Assembly (NCBI RefSeq): GCF_035590735.1
Contig: NZ_CP141595.1
Span: forward strand, 3,443,001 to 3,507,000
Source: Rossellomorea aquimaris
GTDB taxonomy: Bacteria > Bacillota > Bacilli > Bacillales > Bacillaceae_B
DNA length: 64,000 nucleotides
Direction: 5' to 3'
Positions 1-8,159 of the stretch are shown in pieces. The notes beneath the pieces are model-generated. The model saw only the letters and a list, made by a program, of their open reading frames with translations, was not told the origin of the DNA and searched no databases. How positions within the stretch are numbered: position 1 is the stretch's first letter; every line of letters starts with the position of its first letter. Both the position numbers and the translations under genes were made by a program.

Positions 1-1061
1 CCTGCAAGAGGCGCGAATTCGTTGGTATAACAGCCTTTTTCATCGACAATATTGACAAAATCCAATCCGCTTTCTCTGATGGCATTATAATCATCTTCAC
101 CGTGAGCGGGAGCCAGATGAACAATCCCGGTTCCGCTGTCATCGGTCACAAACGATGCCGAAATCACTTCATGACCGCGGTCAAGCGTGAGATTGTTGAA
201 CGGCGGTTGATACGAAACCCCTACAAATTCGCGCCCTTTATGCTCACTGACCATTTCGAAGTCGTCTCCCAACACATCGTTCACAAGGTTCTTTGCCAGG
301 ATATACGTCTCTTCACCCCGTTTGGCTTTCACGTAATCCACGTCTTCATGGACGGCGAGGGCCACATTGGCAGGAATCGTCCAAGGTGTTGTCGTCCACC
401 CTAGAAAGTATTCATGCTCTTTTCCTTCCACCTTGAATTTAGCTGTCGCGGATAAATCTTTTACATCCTTATATCCTTGAGCTACCTCATGAGAACTGAG
501 GGAGGTTTGGCAGCTCGGGCAATAAGGAGCGACCCGATGCCCTTGATAGAGCAACCCTTTCTCATGGATCTTTGAAAGAATGTGCCAGACACTTTCGATA
601 TAATCATTCTGAAGGGTAACATAGGGATCATCCATATCGACCCAGTATCCAATCGCCTCCGTAAACGTACGCCACTGCCTCTCATAATCGAACACACTTT
701 TTTTACATTCATCAATGAATTTCTCTACACCATATTCCTCGATTTCCTGTTTACCGGACACGCCGATTTTCTTTTCGACGCCCAATTCCACCGGCAGGCC
801 ATGTGTGTCCCAACCCGCCTTACGTTTGACTTGATATCCACGCATCGTCTGATACCTGGCAACGAAATCTTTGATCACACGCCCGAGGACATGCCCTGCA
901 TGGGGAAGGCCGTTTGCTGTTGGCGGTCCTTCATAGAACACAAATTACTTCTGCCCTTCACGGTTGGCTACTGACTTTTCAAAAATATGATTCGAATTCC
1001 AGAAATCCTGGATCCGCTGCTCTCTTTCGACCGACTTTTCGTTTACATTCACCTTTTTCAT
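1..1061 (-). CDS. ileS: Isoleucyl-tRNA synthetase, type 2 (5' part; in-frame stop, possible pseudogene)
   Basis: Charges tRNA-Ile with isoleucine in the cytoplasm. The gene runs off the left edge; about 353 codons are visible. The frame starts [15 protein letters not shown] after an RBS-bearing leader. It holds [16 protein letters not shown] (HIGH-type motif HAGH, residues 54-57) and [27 protein letters not shown] and [13 protein letters not shown] of the eukaryote-like (type 2, mupirocin-insensitive) IleRS class, not the usual Bacillus subtilis type. Codon 39 is TAA (945-947), where relatives have a basic residue just before FVFYEGPP. The frame is otherwise open for more than 310 codons to the edge. 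This is either a recent nonsense mutation or a base-call error. A GTG two codons after the stop (941) could give a protein lacking about 40 residues but keeping HAGH. A type-1 ileS may exist elsewhere (inference). Confidence 0.85.
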
Positions 1062-1078
1062 GTCATCACACCTCTATT

Positions 1079-1376
1079 TTTTTGTAAATAAAAAAACCCG
1101 CCCCTAACCAATGTTAGGGACGAGTTTCAACCCGCGATACCACCCAGATTCTATCCATAAACTCTTTTCAAGTTTATTTGACAGCGCTCATGCAACGTAC
1201 AATCATACGCGTTCCTTTTAACGGCGGAAATCCGTCAAAGCTTAAAGTACCTTCAGCTTTGCTTCTCGGAGAGGATATTCAATATGATCTGAACGTTGAC
1301 TTCCACCAAATCGTCAACTCTCTGTAGAACAGATTCCATACCTACTCGTTCTCGTCATGGAATGTAAGTGATCCAA
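1079..1376 (-). promoter_or_regulatory. T-box leader of ileS (Ile specifier)
   Basis: The canonical T-box sequence TGGGTGGTATCGCGGG lies at 1131-1146 (minus strand). It is followed by a rho-independent terminator (1086-1125) with stem CGTCCCTAAC/GTTAGGGGCG and a T run. Upstream is a Stem I with the GAGTAGGT and GGTGGAA landmarks and a specifier-loop sequence GAATATCC, whose ATC codon (1274-1276) reads isoleucine. Uncharged tRNA-Ile should stabilise the antiterminator and allow ileS transcription. The leader is complete even though the gene downstream carries a stop. Confidence 0.9.
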
Positions 1377-1391
1377 TATATGTTAGAACAA

Positions 1392-1420
1392 ATGTAAATG
1401 ATACAGGTTAAATTTGTCAA
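1392..1420 (-). promoter_or_regulatory. SigA-type promoter of the ileS T-box leader
   Basis: On the minus strand TTGACA (1415-1420) is followed after 17 bp by TTACAT (1392-1397). The -35 matches the consensus perfectly and the -10 is weak. It sits just upstream of Stem I of the T-box, as expected. Confidence 0.5.
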
Positions 1421-1517
1421 TATTTTTATTTTATTATAGACGGTGCTTCATCCATTTATTCACTATTCTTTACTAACGTATTAACTTATGTATATAATAA
1501 AAGTAGATAAGTACACT

Positions 1518-1550
1518 AAAAAAGGAGCCTGACGGCAATCAGGACTCCTC
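1518..1550 (-). terminator. Rho-independent terminator of the toxin transcript
   Basis: Minus strand: stem GGAGTCCTGA / TCAGGCTCC with a TTGCCG loop followed by TTTTTT. It ends the transcript of the small holin-like gene about 100 nt upstream. Confidence 0.7.
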
Positions 1551-1646
1551 CACAACATAAACTGCATCGAAAGTGCAGCGGCTCACTTTAGAGTCAATCG
1601 AAACGAAGTAATCATCAATGATCCTCATGAGCGGTGGGGACGATGG

Positions 1647-1736
1647 TTACTTCTTTTTTTGTGTAACCGCGACAATTGCTACAATCAATGTTCCAAAGGC
1701 AATCATGATTTGTAATACATCTCCTACAGCAATCAT
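1647..1736 (-). CDS. Putative holin-like toxin (29 aa, type I TA candidate)
   Basis: A 29-residue peptide: MIAVGDVLQIM, then a single hydrophobic segment IAFGTLIVAIVAV, ending TQKKK. This is the typical build of the small 'putative holin-like toxin' family of Bacillales, thought to insert in the membrane as the toxin half of a type I toxin-antitoxin pair (family knowledge). The start has a strong SD, AGGGAGGTGAT. The SD can pair with an upstream CTCCC in the leader (about 1744-1764), which would hide it, a common trait of type I toxin mRNAs. The long 3' UTR with a hairpin CTGCA-N7-TGCAG (near 1561-1577) ends at the terminator at 1518-1550. The antitoxin RNA cannot be placed from sequence alone. 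Confidence 0.75.
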   Translation of the reverse strand: MIAVGDVLQIMIAFGTLIVAIVAVTQKKK

Positions 1737-1807
1737 TAGCGTATCACCTCCCTTCCCTCGGGAGAGTAAGCCGCTACCCCATCTTCCGTATTATGTTGTG
1801 TACTTCC

Positions 1808-1816
1808 ATTATATCA
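1808..1816 (-). promoter_or_regulatory. Extended -10 promoter of the holin-like toxin
   Basis: Minus strand reads TGATATAAT, a perfect -10 hexamer with the TG extension, about 70 bp upstream of the toxin start. No good -35 is seen, which fits an extended -10 promoter. Confidence 0.5.
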
Positions 1817-2063
1817 CAGGCATTCGATTGATTACGCTCTTCCGAATGGACCAGTCCGAAAATTCGGAGGGGGATCCGCTTCATACATTCTACATTCTTA
1901 GAAGAATAATTTTTGGTGAATTTCAGCGTACACCTGATGTTTCACTATGAAATTCAACCTGAATAGTCTCTAAATGATTACAATGAAATATTTTTAGTTC
2001 TAAAGTAATGGTAAAATATACACTGTTCACTGAGAATGGAGCGTTCTCCTTCAAGGAGCTAAA

Positions 2064-2216
2064 ATGAAATATAATCTCGGCGATATTGTAGAATTTGAAG
2101 ATGAGTTGTTCACCATATTCTGGATTTACGATTCTGAATATGTGGAATTGAGTTCGGAAGACAAGAAATGTGTGTTAGCGAAAGCGGAAGATATCAGGTT
2201 GGTTAAAGCGAAGTGA
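2064..2216 (+). CDS. Small hypothetical protein (50 aa)
   Basis: The ORF starts MKYNLGDIVEFEDE and has a good SD (CAAGGAGCT) 4-5 nt before the ATG. It is acidic in the middle and ends in a basic AEDIRLVKAK tail. The pattern of a short 'GDIVEF...VELSSED...' beta-rich peptide resembles small KOW/SH3-like fold proteins, but the family is not recognised. The 327 bp before it hold the toxin promoter and a few weak inverted repeats. It stands alone between the toxin and a decayed transporter. Confidence 0.55.
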   Translation: MKYNLGDIVEFEDELFTIFWIYDSEYVELSSEDKKCVLAKAEDIRLVKAK

Positions 2217-2249
2217 ACATGAAGCTATTTGGATTTAAATAGCACTATT

Positions 2250-2601
2250 TACGGAGTACATCCATCTCAGTGCAACATTTTTTAGCGTAGCCTGTCGCAA
2301 CCGGGACCCTATTTCTCATCAAGATCATCTATTCTTTGAAAAAGGCGATGTCCTTGCTTTGCCTGATGCACCGAAATGGCAGTTGAGTGACGTTCTTTTC
2401 GGATTTGGCTACCTGTTTCTCACGGTTCTTGCAGTACCGATCATCGGTGGGAATGCAGCCAACATTTCAACCGTAATCGGACAGCTCATTGCCGGTGTGG
2501 TCATTGATCACTTTGGCTGGTTCGTCGGTGTGGAAATCTCCTTGGACTGGAAACGATGGTTGGCATTGGGGAGCATGATGCTCGCCCTCTATTTTGTTTA
2601 G
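2250..2601 (+). pseudogene. Decayed DMT family (YdcZ-type) transporter remnant
   Basis: The C-terminal part of a DMT/YdcZ-type membrane transporter is recognisable: a hydrophobic FGFGYLFLTVLAVPIIGG segment, then ISTVIGQLIAGVVIDHFGWF and a final helix ending MMLALYFV. About 80 codons are open from a TTG at 2359. Upstream similarity continues, but in another frame: GTLFLIKIIY is read +1 relative to GDVLALPDAPKW, and another shift precedes it. No RBS or N-terminal half is present, so this is a frameshifted, truncated relic. Confidence 0.6.
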
Positions 2602-2773
2602 GAAAGGAAATAGGACAGAACGACAAAGAAATCGGTAGAGCCGAATGAGTTGAGATGCTGCAACAAGATATATGTTGATCCAACCTCATCATAAACAGCC
2701 GGGTCTGCCCCACAGTATTCCGCCGATGGGCTGTAGGGCAGACTCGTAACCATTTCCCCACTGGATTTTAGCT

Positions 2774-3250
2774 TTACCCCTGTATCGGTAACACCGTAGA
2801 ATCCTTGATCTCCCTCAACGCCAAGCTCGTTTGAATCTTGGTAATCCCCATTTCATTCAGCCTTCTGATGAAGAGCTCCAGTCCCTTGCGATCCTTGCAG
2901 GCCACCTTTAAGAGATAATCATATTCCCCGGTCAAACAATGACATTCCAGGACTTCTTCCATAGATTCCAATGTCTCTTCCACTGCTTCCAACTTTTCTG
3001 TTCTATGTTCATTTGTGCTCATAAATACGAAGCATAATAAGTCAAATCCCAGTTTTTCATGGTTTAGAATGGCTACGTGCTTTTTGATATATCCTTCCAT
3101 TTCCAACCGTTTGATTCTTGCGTGTACGGCAGGTGCTGATAAATTGACCCGCTTTGAGAGTTCCAGATTACTGAGTTGCCCATCCTTTTGAAGCAAATCC
3201 AATAGCTTGAGATCCATTTGGTCCAAAACCCTGCTTACAATCGTCTCCAT
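2774..3250 (-). CDS. Lrp/AsnC family transcriptional regulator
   Basis: A 158-aa regulator with the family's usual length. Residues 10-60 form the AsnC-type winged HTH (DLKLLDLLQKDGQLSNLELS, then SAPAVHARIKRLE with VNLS as turn). Residues 75-150 form the RAM ligand-sensing domain (ECHCLTGEYDYLLKVACKD). It diverges from the EamA exporter gene at 3462. Lrp-type regulators often control a divergent amino-acid exporter, so this one probably senses an amino acid and controls that neighbour (inference). The 211-bp gap between them is AT-rich and would hold the operators. Confidence 0.9.
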   Translation of the reverse strand: METIVSRVLDQMDLKLLDLLQKDGQLSNLELSKRVNLSAPAVHARIKRLEMEGYIKKHVAILNHEKLGFDLLCFVFMSTNEHRTEKLEAVEETLESMEEVLECHCLTGEYDYLLKVACKDRKGLELFIRRLNEMGITKIQTSLALREIKDSTVLPIQG

Positions 3251-3461
3251 GCTCTATCCACCCTTTTCAATTGTTCCAAAAACCACTGATAAAACTATGT
3301 AGAAATGAATTTTTATAATCTAAACAGCTATTAAACTTTCAATTTTTTCGATTAATCCTAATTATACAATATGTTCTTTTGTATTTTCAGTAAAATGTTA
3401 AAATTATTCTTATAGACAATGTCATTGTGCACAATGGCTCTTTGAAAAGGGGCTAAATGAC

Positions 3462-4400
3462 GTGAAATATTATTATCTGTTGTTACTGACAAGTCTTCTC
3501 TGGGGAGGCAATTTCATAGTGGGGAAAGCCCTTGTGGAACATGCATCCCCGGGAACGTTGACCATATTAAGATGGGCCATCGCCGTCGTCTGTCTGTTCC
3601 CGATTGTCTGGTGGAAAGAAAAAAAGCTGGTTCCACCCATTCAATCGATCCTGCCGTTATTTTTCATGGGTTTGACAGGGGTAGCCCTTTTTCAGGCACT
3701 TCAATTCATGGCTTTGGAAAAGACATCTGCCACCAATGTGGGCCTGATCTCCACGTTAAATATGTTCTCCATTACCGGAATCTCTTTTATTTTTCTGAAG
3801 GAAAAGATGAACGCATTTCAACTGTCGTCCATGTTCATCTCGCTCTTTGGCGTGTTGCTCGTCCTGTCCAAAGGGAACGTGGAGATGGTATATTCCTTGC
3901 AATTTAATGAAGGGGATCTCTATATGCTGGCTGCGGTTGTGATGTGGGGGATCTATTCCGTTTGCAGTAAGTGGGCAATGAAGACCGTCACTCCCATGAT
4001 GTCCATTTTATACTCTGGACTATTCGGCCTTCTCATCCTTCTTCCTTTTAATCTATCTACTTTCCGGGTGACCAATATTGACGCTTCTTTCGTGCAGTCA
4101 ATCTTATATACCGGGGTTATTTCCACGGTTGTCTGCATGGTGTTATGGAATGTCGGAGTGAATAACCTGGGGCCAAGTACATCAGGATTGTTCTTGAACT
4201 TCAACCCCGTATTCACAGCCTTATTGGCCTTCGCTTTTCTCGGGGAAAAGATGAATGGGCTACAGGCTGTCGGCAGCATCATTGTCATAGCAGGATGTGT
4301 CTTGTTCTCTCTTTTCAAGTCCAAGCCTCGTATCATCAAAGAAAAGGGAATCGAGGTCCCTTCAAAGTTGATAACAAGTCAACCTGTCAAGACATCTTAA
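3462..4400 (+). CDS. EamA/DMT family transporter (putative amino acid or metabolite exporter)
   Basis: A 312-aa membrane protein with about ten hydrophobic segments in two EamA repeats (residues about 5-135 and 150-285). The first starts YLLLLTSLLWGGNFIVGK and the second YMLAAVVMWGIYSVCSKW. Both repeats have the expected Pro/Gly-rich turns and GEKMN(G/A) near the ends. The GTG start (MKYYY) is preceded by AAGGGGCTAAATGAC, an adequate SD. It is divergent from an Lrp-type regulator, which suggests efflux of an amino acid. The substrate cannot be told from sequence. Confidence 0.88.
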   Translation: MKYYYLLLLTSLLWGGNFIVGKALVEHASPGTLTILRWAIAVVCLFPIVWWKEKKLVPPIQSILPLFFMGLTGVALFQALQFMALEKTSATNVGLISTLNMFSITGISFIFLKEKMNAFQLSSMFISLFGVLLVLSKGNVEMVYSLQFNEGDLYMLAAVVMWGIYSVCSKWAMKTVTPMMSILYSGLFGLLILLPFNLSTFRVTNIDASFVQSILYTGVISTVVCMVLWNVGVNNLGPSTSGLFLNFNPVFTALLAFAFLGEKMNGLQAVGSIIVIAGCVLFSLFKSKPRIIKEKGIEVPSKLITSQPVKTS

Positions 4401-4535
4401 ATAGAAGCAGCGCTGATTTGCACTTCTTCTTTTATATAATATTTAGATACCACTTAAGAATCATCAAGTCCCGTAAACACACATATTCCCCGCTTTTGGA
4501 CTTATTGTTATTGTGAATGTGATTCTCTATCAACT

Positions 4536-4597
4536 AAAAAAAAAGAGGGAGAATAACGGAAGAAATCACCTCTGATCTTTTCCGTTATTTCCCCTCC
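4536..4597 (-). terminator. Rho-independent terminator of the SDR gene
   Basis: Minus strand: stem GGAGGGGAAATAACGGAA pairing with TTCCGTTATTCTCCCTC across a 16-nt loop, followed by eight T. The long stem lies 15 bp after the reductase stop. Confidence 0.85.
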
Positions 4598-4611
4598 TGC
4601 ATAAGTCTTCT

Positions 4612-5433
4612 TCATGATGAACCAACTACATTGGCTATCATTTCACTGTTCGTTTTCAACAAACTCTCCGGAAGATCGTTTCGAATGCTTTTCAATCCAA
4701 AATAATATGTATCCGGTGTGTCTTGAAGCAAACGATAATGAAATTTTATCTCTTTGTCCGTAAGGCTGCTGACTAATTCTTCAATAAAAGTATCTTGTGT
4801 CATCATATCGACTGCACCCAGGTGAAAAACGCCTGAAAGTTTATGGAGGATGATGTATTTCAGCTGTTTCGCAAGGAATTCATCCGTTAGATGATTACAC
4901 TCCAGATTACTGTATACATCGATTGAGTTATTCTCAATTCCACTTCTGATTTGATCCAATCTCGGAGACTTCTTCCCCCAAATTTGCGGTATTCGTATCA
5001 TAACCGCACGTTTCTTTAAAACTTCCTGCAGCATATTTTCACACTCAATTTTGAACTGTCCATAAGGTGATGCAGCGTTAGGAATGTCTTCTTCTGAATG
5101 ATGCTTCGTGAAATCCCCATCAAACACATTTGCCGTTGAAAAATAATAGAGTACGCTTTCTGTGTTTTCGATTTCCAATGCCAGCTCCCTATGAAATTCA
5201 AGCTGTTGGTCAAAATCACCTCTTAGACATGAAATGATGCTATCGGGCTTGATGGACTGAACGATTTCTTTCATCTTTTCCTTATCGCTGATTTCTAATT
5301 GAAATTGTTTGCCTTCAGGAAGATCTACGGGCCGGGTTGCATACGTCCCATATACATTAAAGGAACCTTTGCACTCTTCCACCAACGCTTTCCCCACAAA
5401 TCCACTTGCGCCGAACACGAGCAGTTTCCTCAA
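4612..5433 (-). CDS. NAD(P)-dependent epimerase/reductase, RmlD-like SDR
   Basis: An atypical short-chain dehydrogenase with a Rossmann start KLLVFGASGFVGKALVEE (GxxGxxG), a catalytic-type YGQFKIECE (YxxxK) near residue 125 and STANVFDGD before it. These features match RmlD/dTDP-4-dehydrorhamnose reductase-like proteins, which act on nucleotide sugars, but no rml genes are adjacent, so the substrate is open. An ATG at 5448 overlaps the SD GGAGG; the TTG at 5433, 8 nt after GGAGG and directly before RKLLVFG, is the better start. It is a single-gene unit with its own terminator. Confidence 0.8.
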   Translation of the reverse strand: MRKLLVFGASGFVGKALVEECKGSFNVYGTYATRPVDLPEGKQFQLEISDKEKMKEIVQSIKPDSIISCLRGDFDQQLEFHRELALEIENTESVLYYFSTANVFDGDFTKHHSEEDIPNAASPYGQFKIECENMLQEVLKKRAVMIRIPQIWGKKSPRLDQIRSGIENNSIDVYSNLECNHLTDEFLAKQLKYIILHKLSGVFHLGAVDMMTQDTFIEELVSSLTDKEIKFHYRLLQDTPDTYYFGLKSIRNDLPESLLKTNSEMIANVVGSS

Positions 5434-5515
5434 GTAACATCCCTCCATTCACAGAAATTGTATTCTCACTTTTCATATTCTACTAAACTCCTGTGAAAAC
5501 CCTTTAAATGTCCAT

Positions 5516-5549
5516 TAAAAAAACGCAATCTTCTTAATTGCGTTTTCCT
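5516..5549 (-). terminator. Rho-independent terminator
   Basis: Minus strand AACGCAATTAAGAAGATTGCG followed by TTTTTTT. It lies 10 bp after the stop of the 61-aa membrane protein. Confidence 0.75.
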
Positions 5550-5558
5550 TGAGGGCCG

Positions 5559-5744
5559 TCACCTTTTAAAATATAGGAACATAATAAGGAAAATGATTAG
5601 TCCAATAAATAAAAGATATCCCATCCCCATGCTATACACGAAGTAAACCTTAACGTGAAGGATGATCCGGATGATATGAAAGATAAGGATGCAAAAGAGC
5701 AATACAATGACGATATTCACAATACGATCTCTGTTTCTATACAT
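5559..5744 (-). CDS. Small membrane protein (61 aa), unknown
   Basis: Two hydrophobic segments (VNIVIVLLFCILIFHIIRII and YLLFIGLIIFLIMFLYF) with a basic N-terminus MYRNRDR. The frame also opens at a TTG further up, but the ATG at 5744, preceded by GGGGCTGATTCT, fits better. No family is recognised. It is followed by its own terminator. It and the next small gene lie between the SDR and HAD genes on the same strand and look like an accessory pair. Confidence 0.55.
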   Translation of the reverse strand: MYRNRDRIVNIVIVLLFCILIFHIIRIILHVKVYFVYSMGMGYLLFIGLIIFLIMFLYFKR

Positions 5745-5849
5745 AGAATCAGCCCCAATCCAGAGCTCAGTACAAAATGGAACTTGTACCAACAGTCTTT
5801 CTATATACCTATTTTGCCTTCGTCCTCATTATTCATGGGATCTTCTATT

Positions 5850-5945
5850 TCACTTGGTTTGTTCGTTAGTCTTCTCATTATTTCCCACAATCCAAGCCAA
5901 TGCGAGAACGGCACCTGTTATGATTATCGGTGTTAATAGAGTCAT
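5850..5945 (-). CDS. Small single-span membrane peptide (31 aa), unknown
   Basis: MTLLTPIIITGAVLALAWIV forms one membrane helix, then a short polar tail GNNEKTNEQTK. A strong SD, GGAGG, lies 8 nt before the ATG, which supports translation. The polar tail makes it look unlike the holin-like toxin at 1647. No family is recognised. Confidence 0.5.
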   Translation of the reverse strand: MTLLTPIIITGAVLALAWIVGNNEKTNEQTK

Positions 5946-6034
5946 CGTGTTCCCTCCTTTTCAACTCACTTCTATAGCAAATTTGTAATTCAAATCCAAA
6001 AGGATTGTTCCTCATGTTGTCAACCAATCATGCG

Positions 6035-6706
6035 TTAGCAATTGATTTCACTTTTACTCTTAGGCACTATTTTCTTCAGTTCCATCAGATTATCTATGAT
6101 GTAATCGGCCTGAGCCAGTTCTGCTTCTTGGGCAAAATCGAAGCGGCAGCCGATTGAAATCAGATGATTGTCTTTAGCGGCATTGATATCCGATAGACGA
6201 TCTCCCACCACTGTGCCGTTGGTTATATCATACTTATCGATAATCGTCTTCACGAGATCACCTTTATCCAGCGTTGGAATCTGTTGGATACTGAAGGTTT
6301 CGGTGACCCAACGATCTAATTGATAATGGTTTACAATAGCCTGCAAATATTCTGTTAAGCCATTACTCGCTATGTAAATCGAAATATCATTCTCTTTTAA
6401 ATAACTAAAAACCTCCTTTACGTTTGGATACAAACCACCTCTGCCCTTTTCAATGTTATGTATTAGACTTTCAAGAAAATAAGTATCTGTTTGTTCCCTC
6501 ACCTCTTGAGAATGATCAGGCAGTAAAGCTTCCCATACTTTCGGGAGAGGCACCCCCATTATGTCACGGTATTGATCTATTGGCGTCAGAGTATCCCATA
6601 AATTTCGGAATCGTAAATGGTCAAATGTATCCTCAAGTGATACTTCCAAGATTCTGTCTGTTTGAAATAGAGTCCCATCCATATCAAAAATGATTGATTG
6701 TGTCAT
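6035..6706 (-). CDS. HAD superfamily hydrolase (phosphoglycolate-phosphatase-like)
   Basis: Hydrolyses a phosphate ester through an aspartyl-phosphate. It has all HAD motifs: I, IIFDMDGTLFQTD (residues 5-17, nucleophile Asp and general acid Asp); II, IYIASNG (Ser/Thr, about 113); III, Lys near LDKGDLV; IV, GTVVGDRLSDINAA (acidic pair, about 168-172). The helical C1 cap between motifs I and II is typical of Gph/PpaX-like enzymes. 223 aa is the family's normal size. SD AAGGAGAG precedes the ATG. The substrate is not known. Confidence 0.88.
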   Translation of the reverse strand: MTQSIIFDMDGTLFQTDRILEVSLEDTFDHLRFRNLWDTLTPIDQYRDIMGVPLPKVWEALLPDHSQEVREQTDTYFLESLIHNIEKGRGGLYPNVKEVFSYLKENDISIYIASNGLTEYLQAIVNHYQLDRWVTETFSIQQIPTLDKGDLVKTIIDKYDITNGTVVGDRLSDINAAKDNHLISIGCRFDFAQEAELAQADYIIDNLMELKKIVPKSKSEINC

Positions 6707-6901
6707 TGTCTTCTCTCCTTGTGCCTCTTCTCACTACCAATTATTTCAAATCACAACCATATACTCAAGGAACATTTGCAAAAAAAAGATACTCATCCAG
6801 TTCTGGATAAATCCCCTTCGTTTTTCCTGATTTTATACTATTGGTACATCATATTAATTGTTAGTATTAAAGAGAAATCATTTTATTCAGGGGAGAGCTT
6901 T

Positions 6902-7258
6902 ATGTGGAATAAAAAAAGGATACTCACTCTATCCGTTATGTTGATAATCGTCGTCTTATTTATCTTTACTAAGGTGGTTGCTACAAGTTCAACAACAGCT
7001 ATCGTTACAGTATTGAAGAAGAATTATGTAGAAGAACAAGAAGAAGCTTTTATTATCGTAATTCCTCCTGGTGGGGATCAGTCCAGCGAGTATTGGAAGG
7101 ACGCAAAAACTAGAATACATATTAAAGATCCTATGGTATGGAATTTAATTGAAGAAGATCAAACTTACCTGGTTCACTATGATAACAAACAGAGTGGGGG
7201 GAGTATCTTAACACACATTGAAAATATTGATGATAAACATGCGATACAACTGCAATAA
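6902..7258 (+). CDS. Membrane-anchored hypothetical protein (118 aa)
   Basis: The ATG at 6902 follows AGGGGAGAGCTTT, a good SD; an open frame extends further up but has none. It has a basic N-terminus MWNKKRI, one membrane anchor LSVMLIIVVLFIFTKVV, then an about 90-residue extracytoplasmic beta-rich domain with IIVIPPGG, WNLIEEDQTYLVHYD and a NIDDKHAIQ end. No family is recognised; it may be one of the many small secreted OB/DUF-type proteins of Bacillus (inference). Confidence 0.65.
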   Translation: MWNKKRILTLSVMLIIVVLFIFTKVVATSSTTAIVTVLKKNYVEEQEEAFIIVIPPGGDQSSEYWKDAKTRIHIKDPMVWNLIEEDQTYLVHYDNKQSGGSILTHIENIDDKHAIQLQ

Positions 7259-7315
7259 CCTCGTAATTTCTTATACTGAAGGATTCGTAGTTAGTAAATG
7301 GCATGTGCAAGAATG

Positions 7316-7366
7316 CTAAACAAGGCAATAACCATAGAACCGCCTGGCTACTGCCTTGTTCGTTCA
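7316..7366 (+). terminator. Probable terminator after the 118-aa membrane protein
   Basis: ACAAGGCA...TGCCTTGT inverted repeat with a 29-nt loop, followed by TCGTTC. The stem is good but the T run is poor. The remaining 160 bp to the ydeI stop show nothing. Confidence 0.4.
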
Positions 7367-7530
7367 ATAACATAATATTTCACTTTCTACCTGATTCTAG
7401 CTTTCCTATATCTTCAAACCATAAAAATATAAGGAAAATTGCAACTTATCATTAAGACACCTCAAAAAATAAACAGTTTCTTATCCAAGAGTAGTAAGAG
7501 GCAACTATATTAGACTTAAACCATCATATT

Positions 7531-8124
7531 CTAATCATTCAATCCCTTACCATCAAGAATATGCTCCATATATTTTTCAATCCTCGACTCGCGGGTTTTG
7601 GATTGTTTGGCTTTAGAGAAATAAAGAATGTATGCTCGTTGCCTTCCCGGCGTCAATTCTTCAAAAGCCGTCTTCAAGGCAGGGACATCGTCGAATTTAG
7701 TTTGAAGTTCTTCAGGGATGGTGTATTCTTCAGTCTTTTTTAATTCCACTTGCAAACCGGCCTTTTCCACTTCAATGGCTTCCTGGATATACGCTTTCAA
7801 GATTGGCTTCATTTCTATGATTTCTTGAACATTCGTGAACCGGATCTGGCGCGCAGCCTGTACATTCTCCGTTTGTTGGATGAGAATCCCGTCGGGGTCC
7901 TTCAACAAAGCCCCTTTGTGAAACAGAAGCGCACAATAGTCTTTAAATCCGTGCATTAATACAATGTTTTTACCCTCTAGCGTGTAACAGGGATGCATCC
8001 ACTTGATTTCTTCGTCCAGCTCATCAAAGCCAAGAAGGATGCTTCTCAATCTCTCAAACTCTTCCTTCCACGTCTTGGTTTTTTTTATAAATCCATCAAC
8101 CTTACGATTCGGCTTTATCATCAT
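7531..8124 (-). CDS. ydeI: YdeI family protein (DUF1801 plus OmdA-type C-terminus)
   Basis: A 197-aa protein matching Bacillus subtilis YdeI in length and layout: an N-terminal DUF1801 fold (residues 20-115; EEIKWMHPCYTLEGKNIVLM, FKDYCALLFHKGALL) and a C-terminal YdeI/OmpD-associated helical part (ELQTKFDDVPALKTAFEELT, then PGRQRAYILYFSKAKQSKTR). The biochemical role is unknown; the C-terminal part is linked to bacteriocin-protection or OmdA names in databases. SD AAGGAGTG precedes ATGATG. It lies 28 bp downstream of a second DUF1801 gene, fra, on the same strand, so a small unit is likely. Confidence 0.85.
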   Translation of the reverse strand: MMIKPNRKVDGFIKKTKTWKEEFERLRSILLGFDELDEEIKWMHPCYTLEGKNIVLMHGFKDYCALLFHKGALLKDPDGILIQQTENVQAARQIRFTNVQEIIEMKPILKAYIQEAIEVEKAGLQVELKKTEEYTIPEELQTKFDDVPALKTAFEELTPGRQRAYILYFSKAKQSKTRESRIEKYMEHILDGKGLND

Positions 8125-8159
8125 GGAACACTCCTTCTTATATGAACTCTAAGTGTTAT

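Noticed and set aside
1850..2000. Inverted repeats CCGAAT..ATTCGG and GAATTTCA..TGAAATTC
   Set aside because: Short AT-rich pairs without T runs or gene context; not supported as a terminator or RNA.
2690..2745. GTCTGCCC...GGGCAGAC inverted repeat after the relic
   Set aside because: Could be a structured RNA or old terminator, but the loop is long and there is no T run.
2501..2761. 86-aa minus frame opposite the transporter relic
   Set aside because: No SD and no similarity; the relic on + explains the region.
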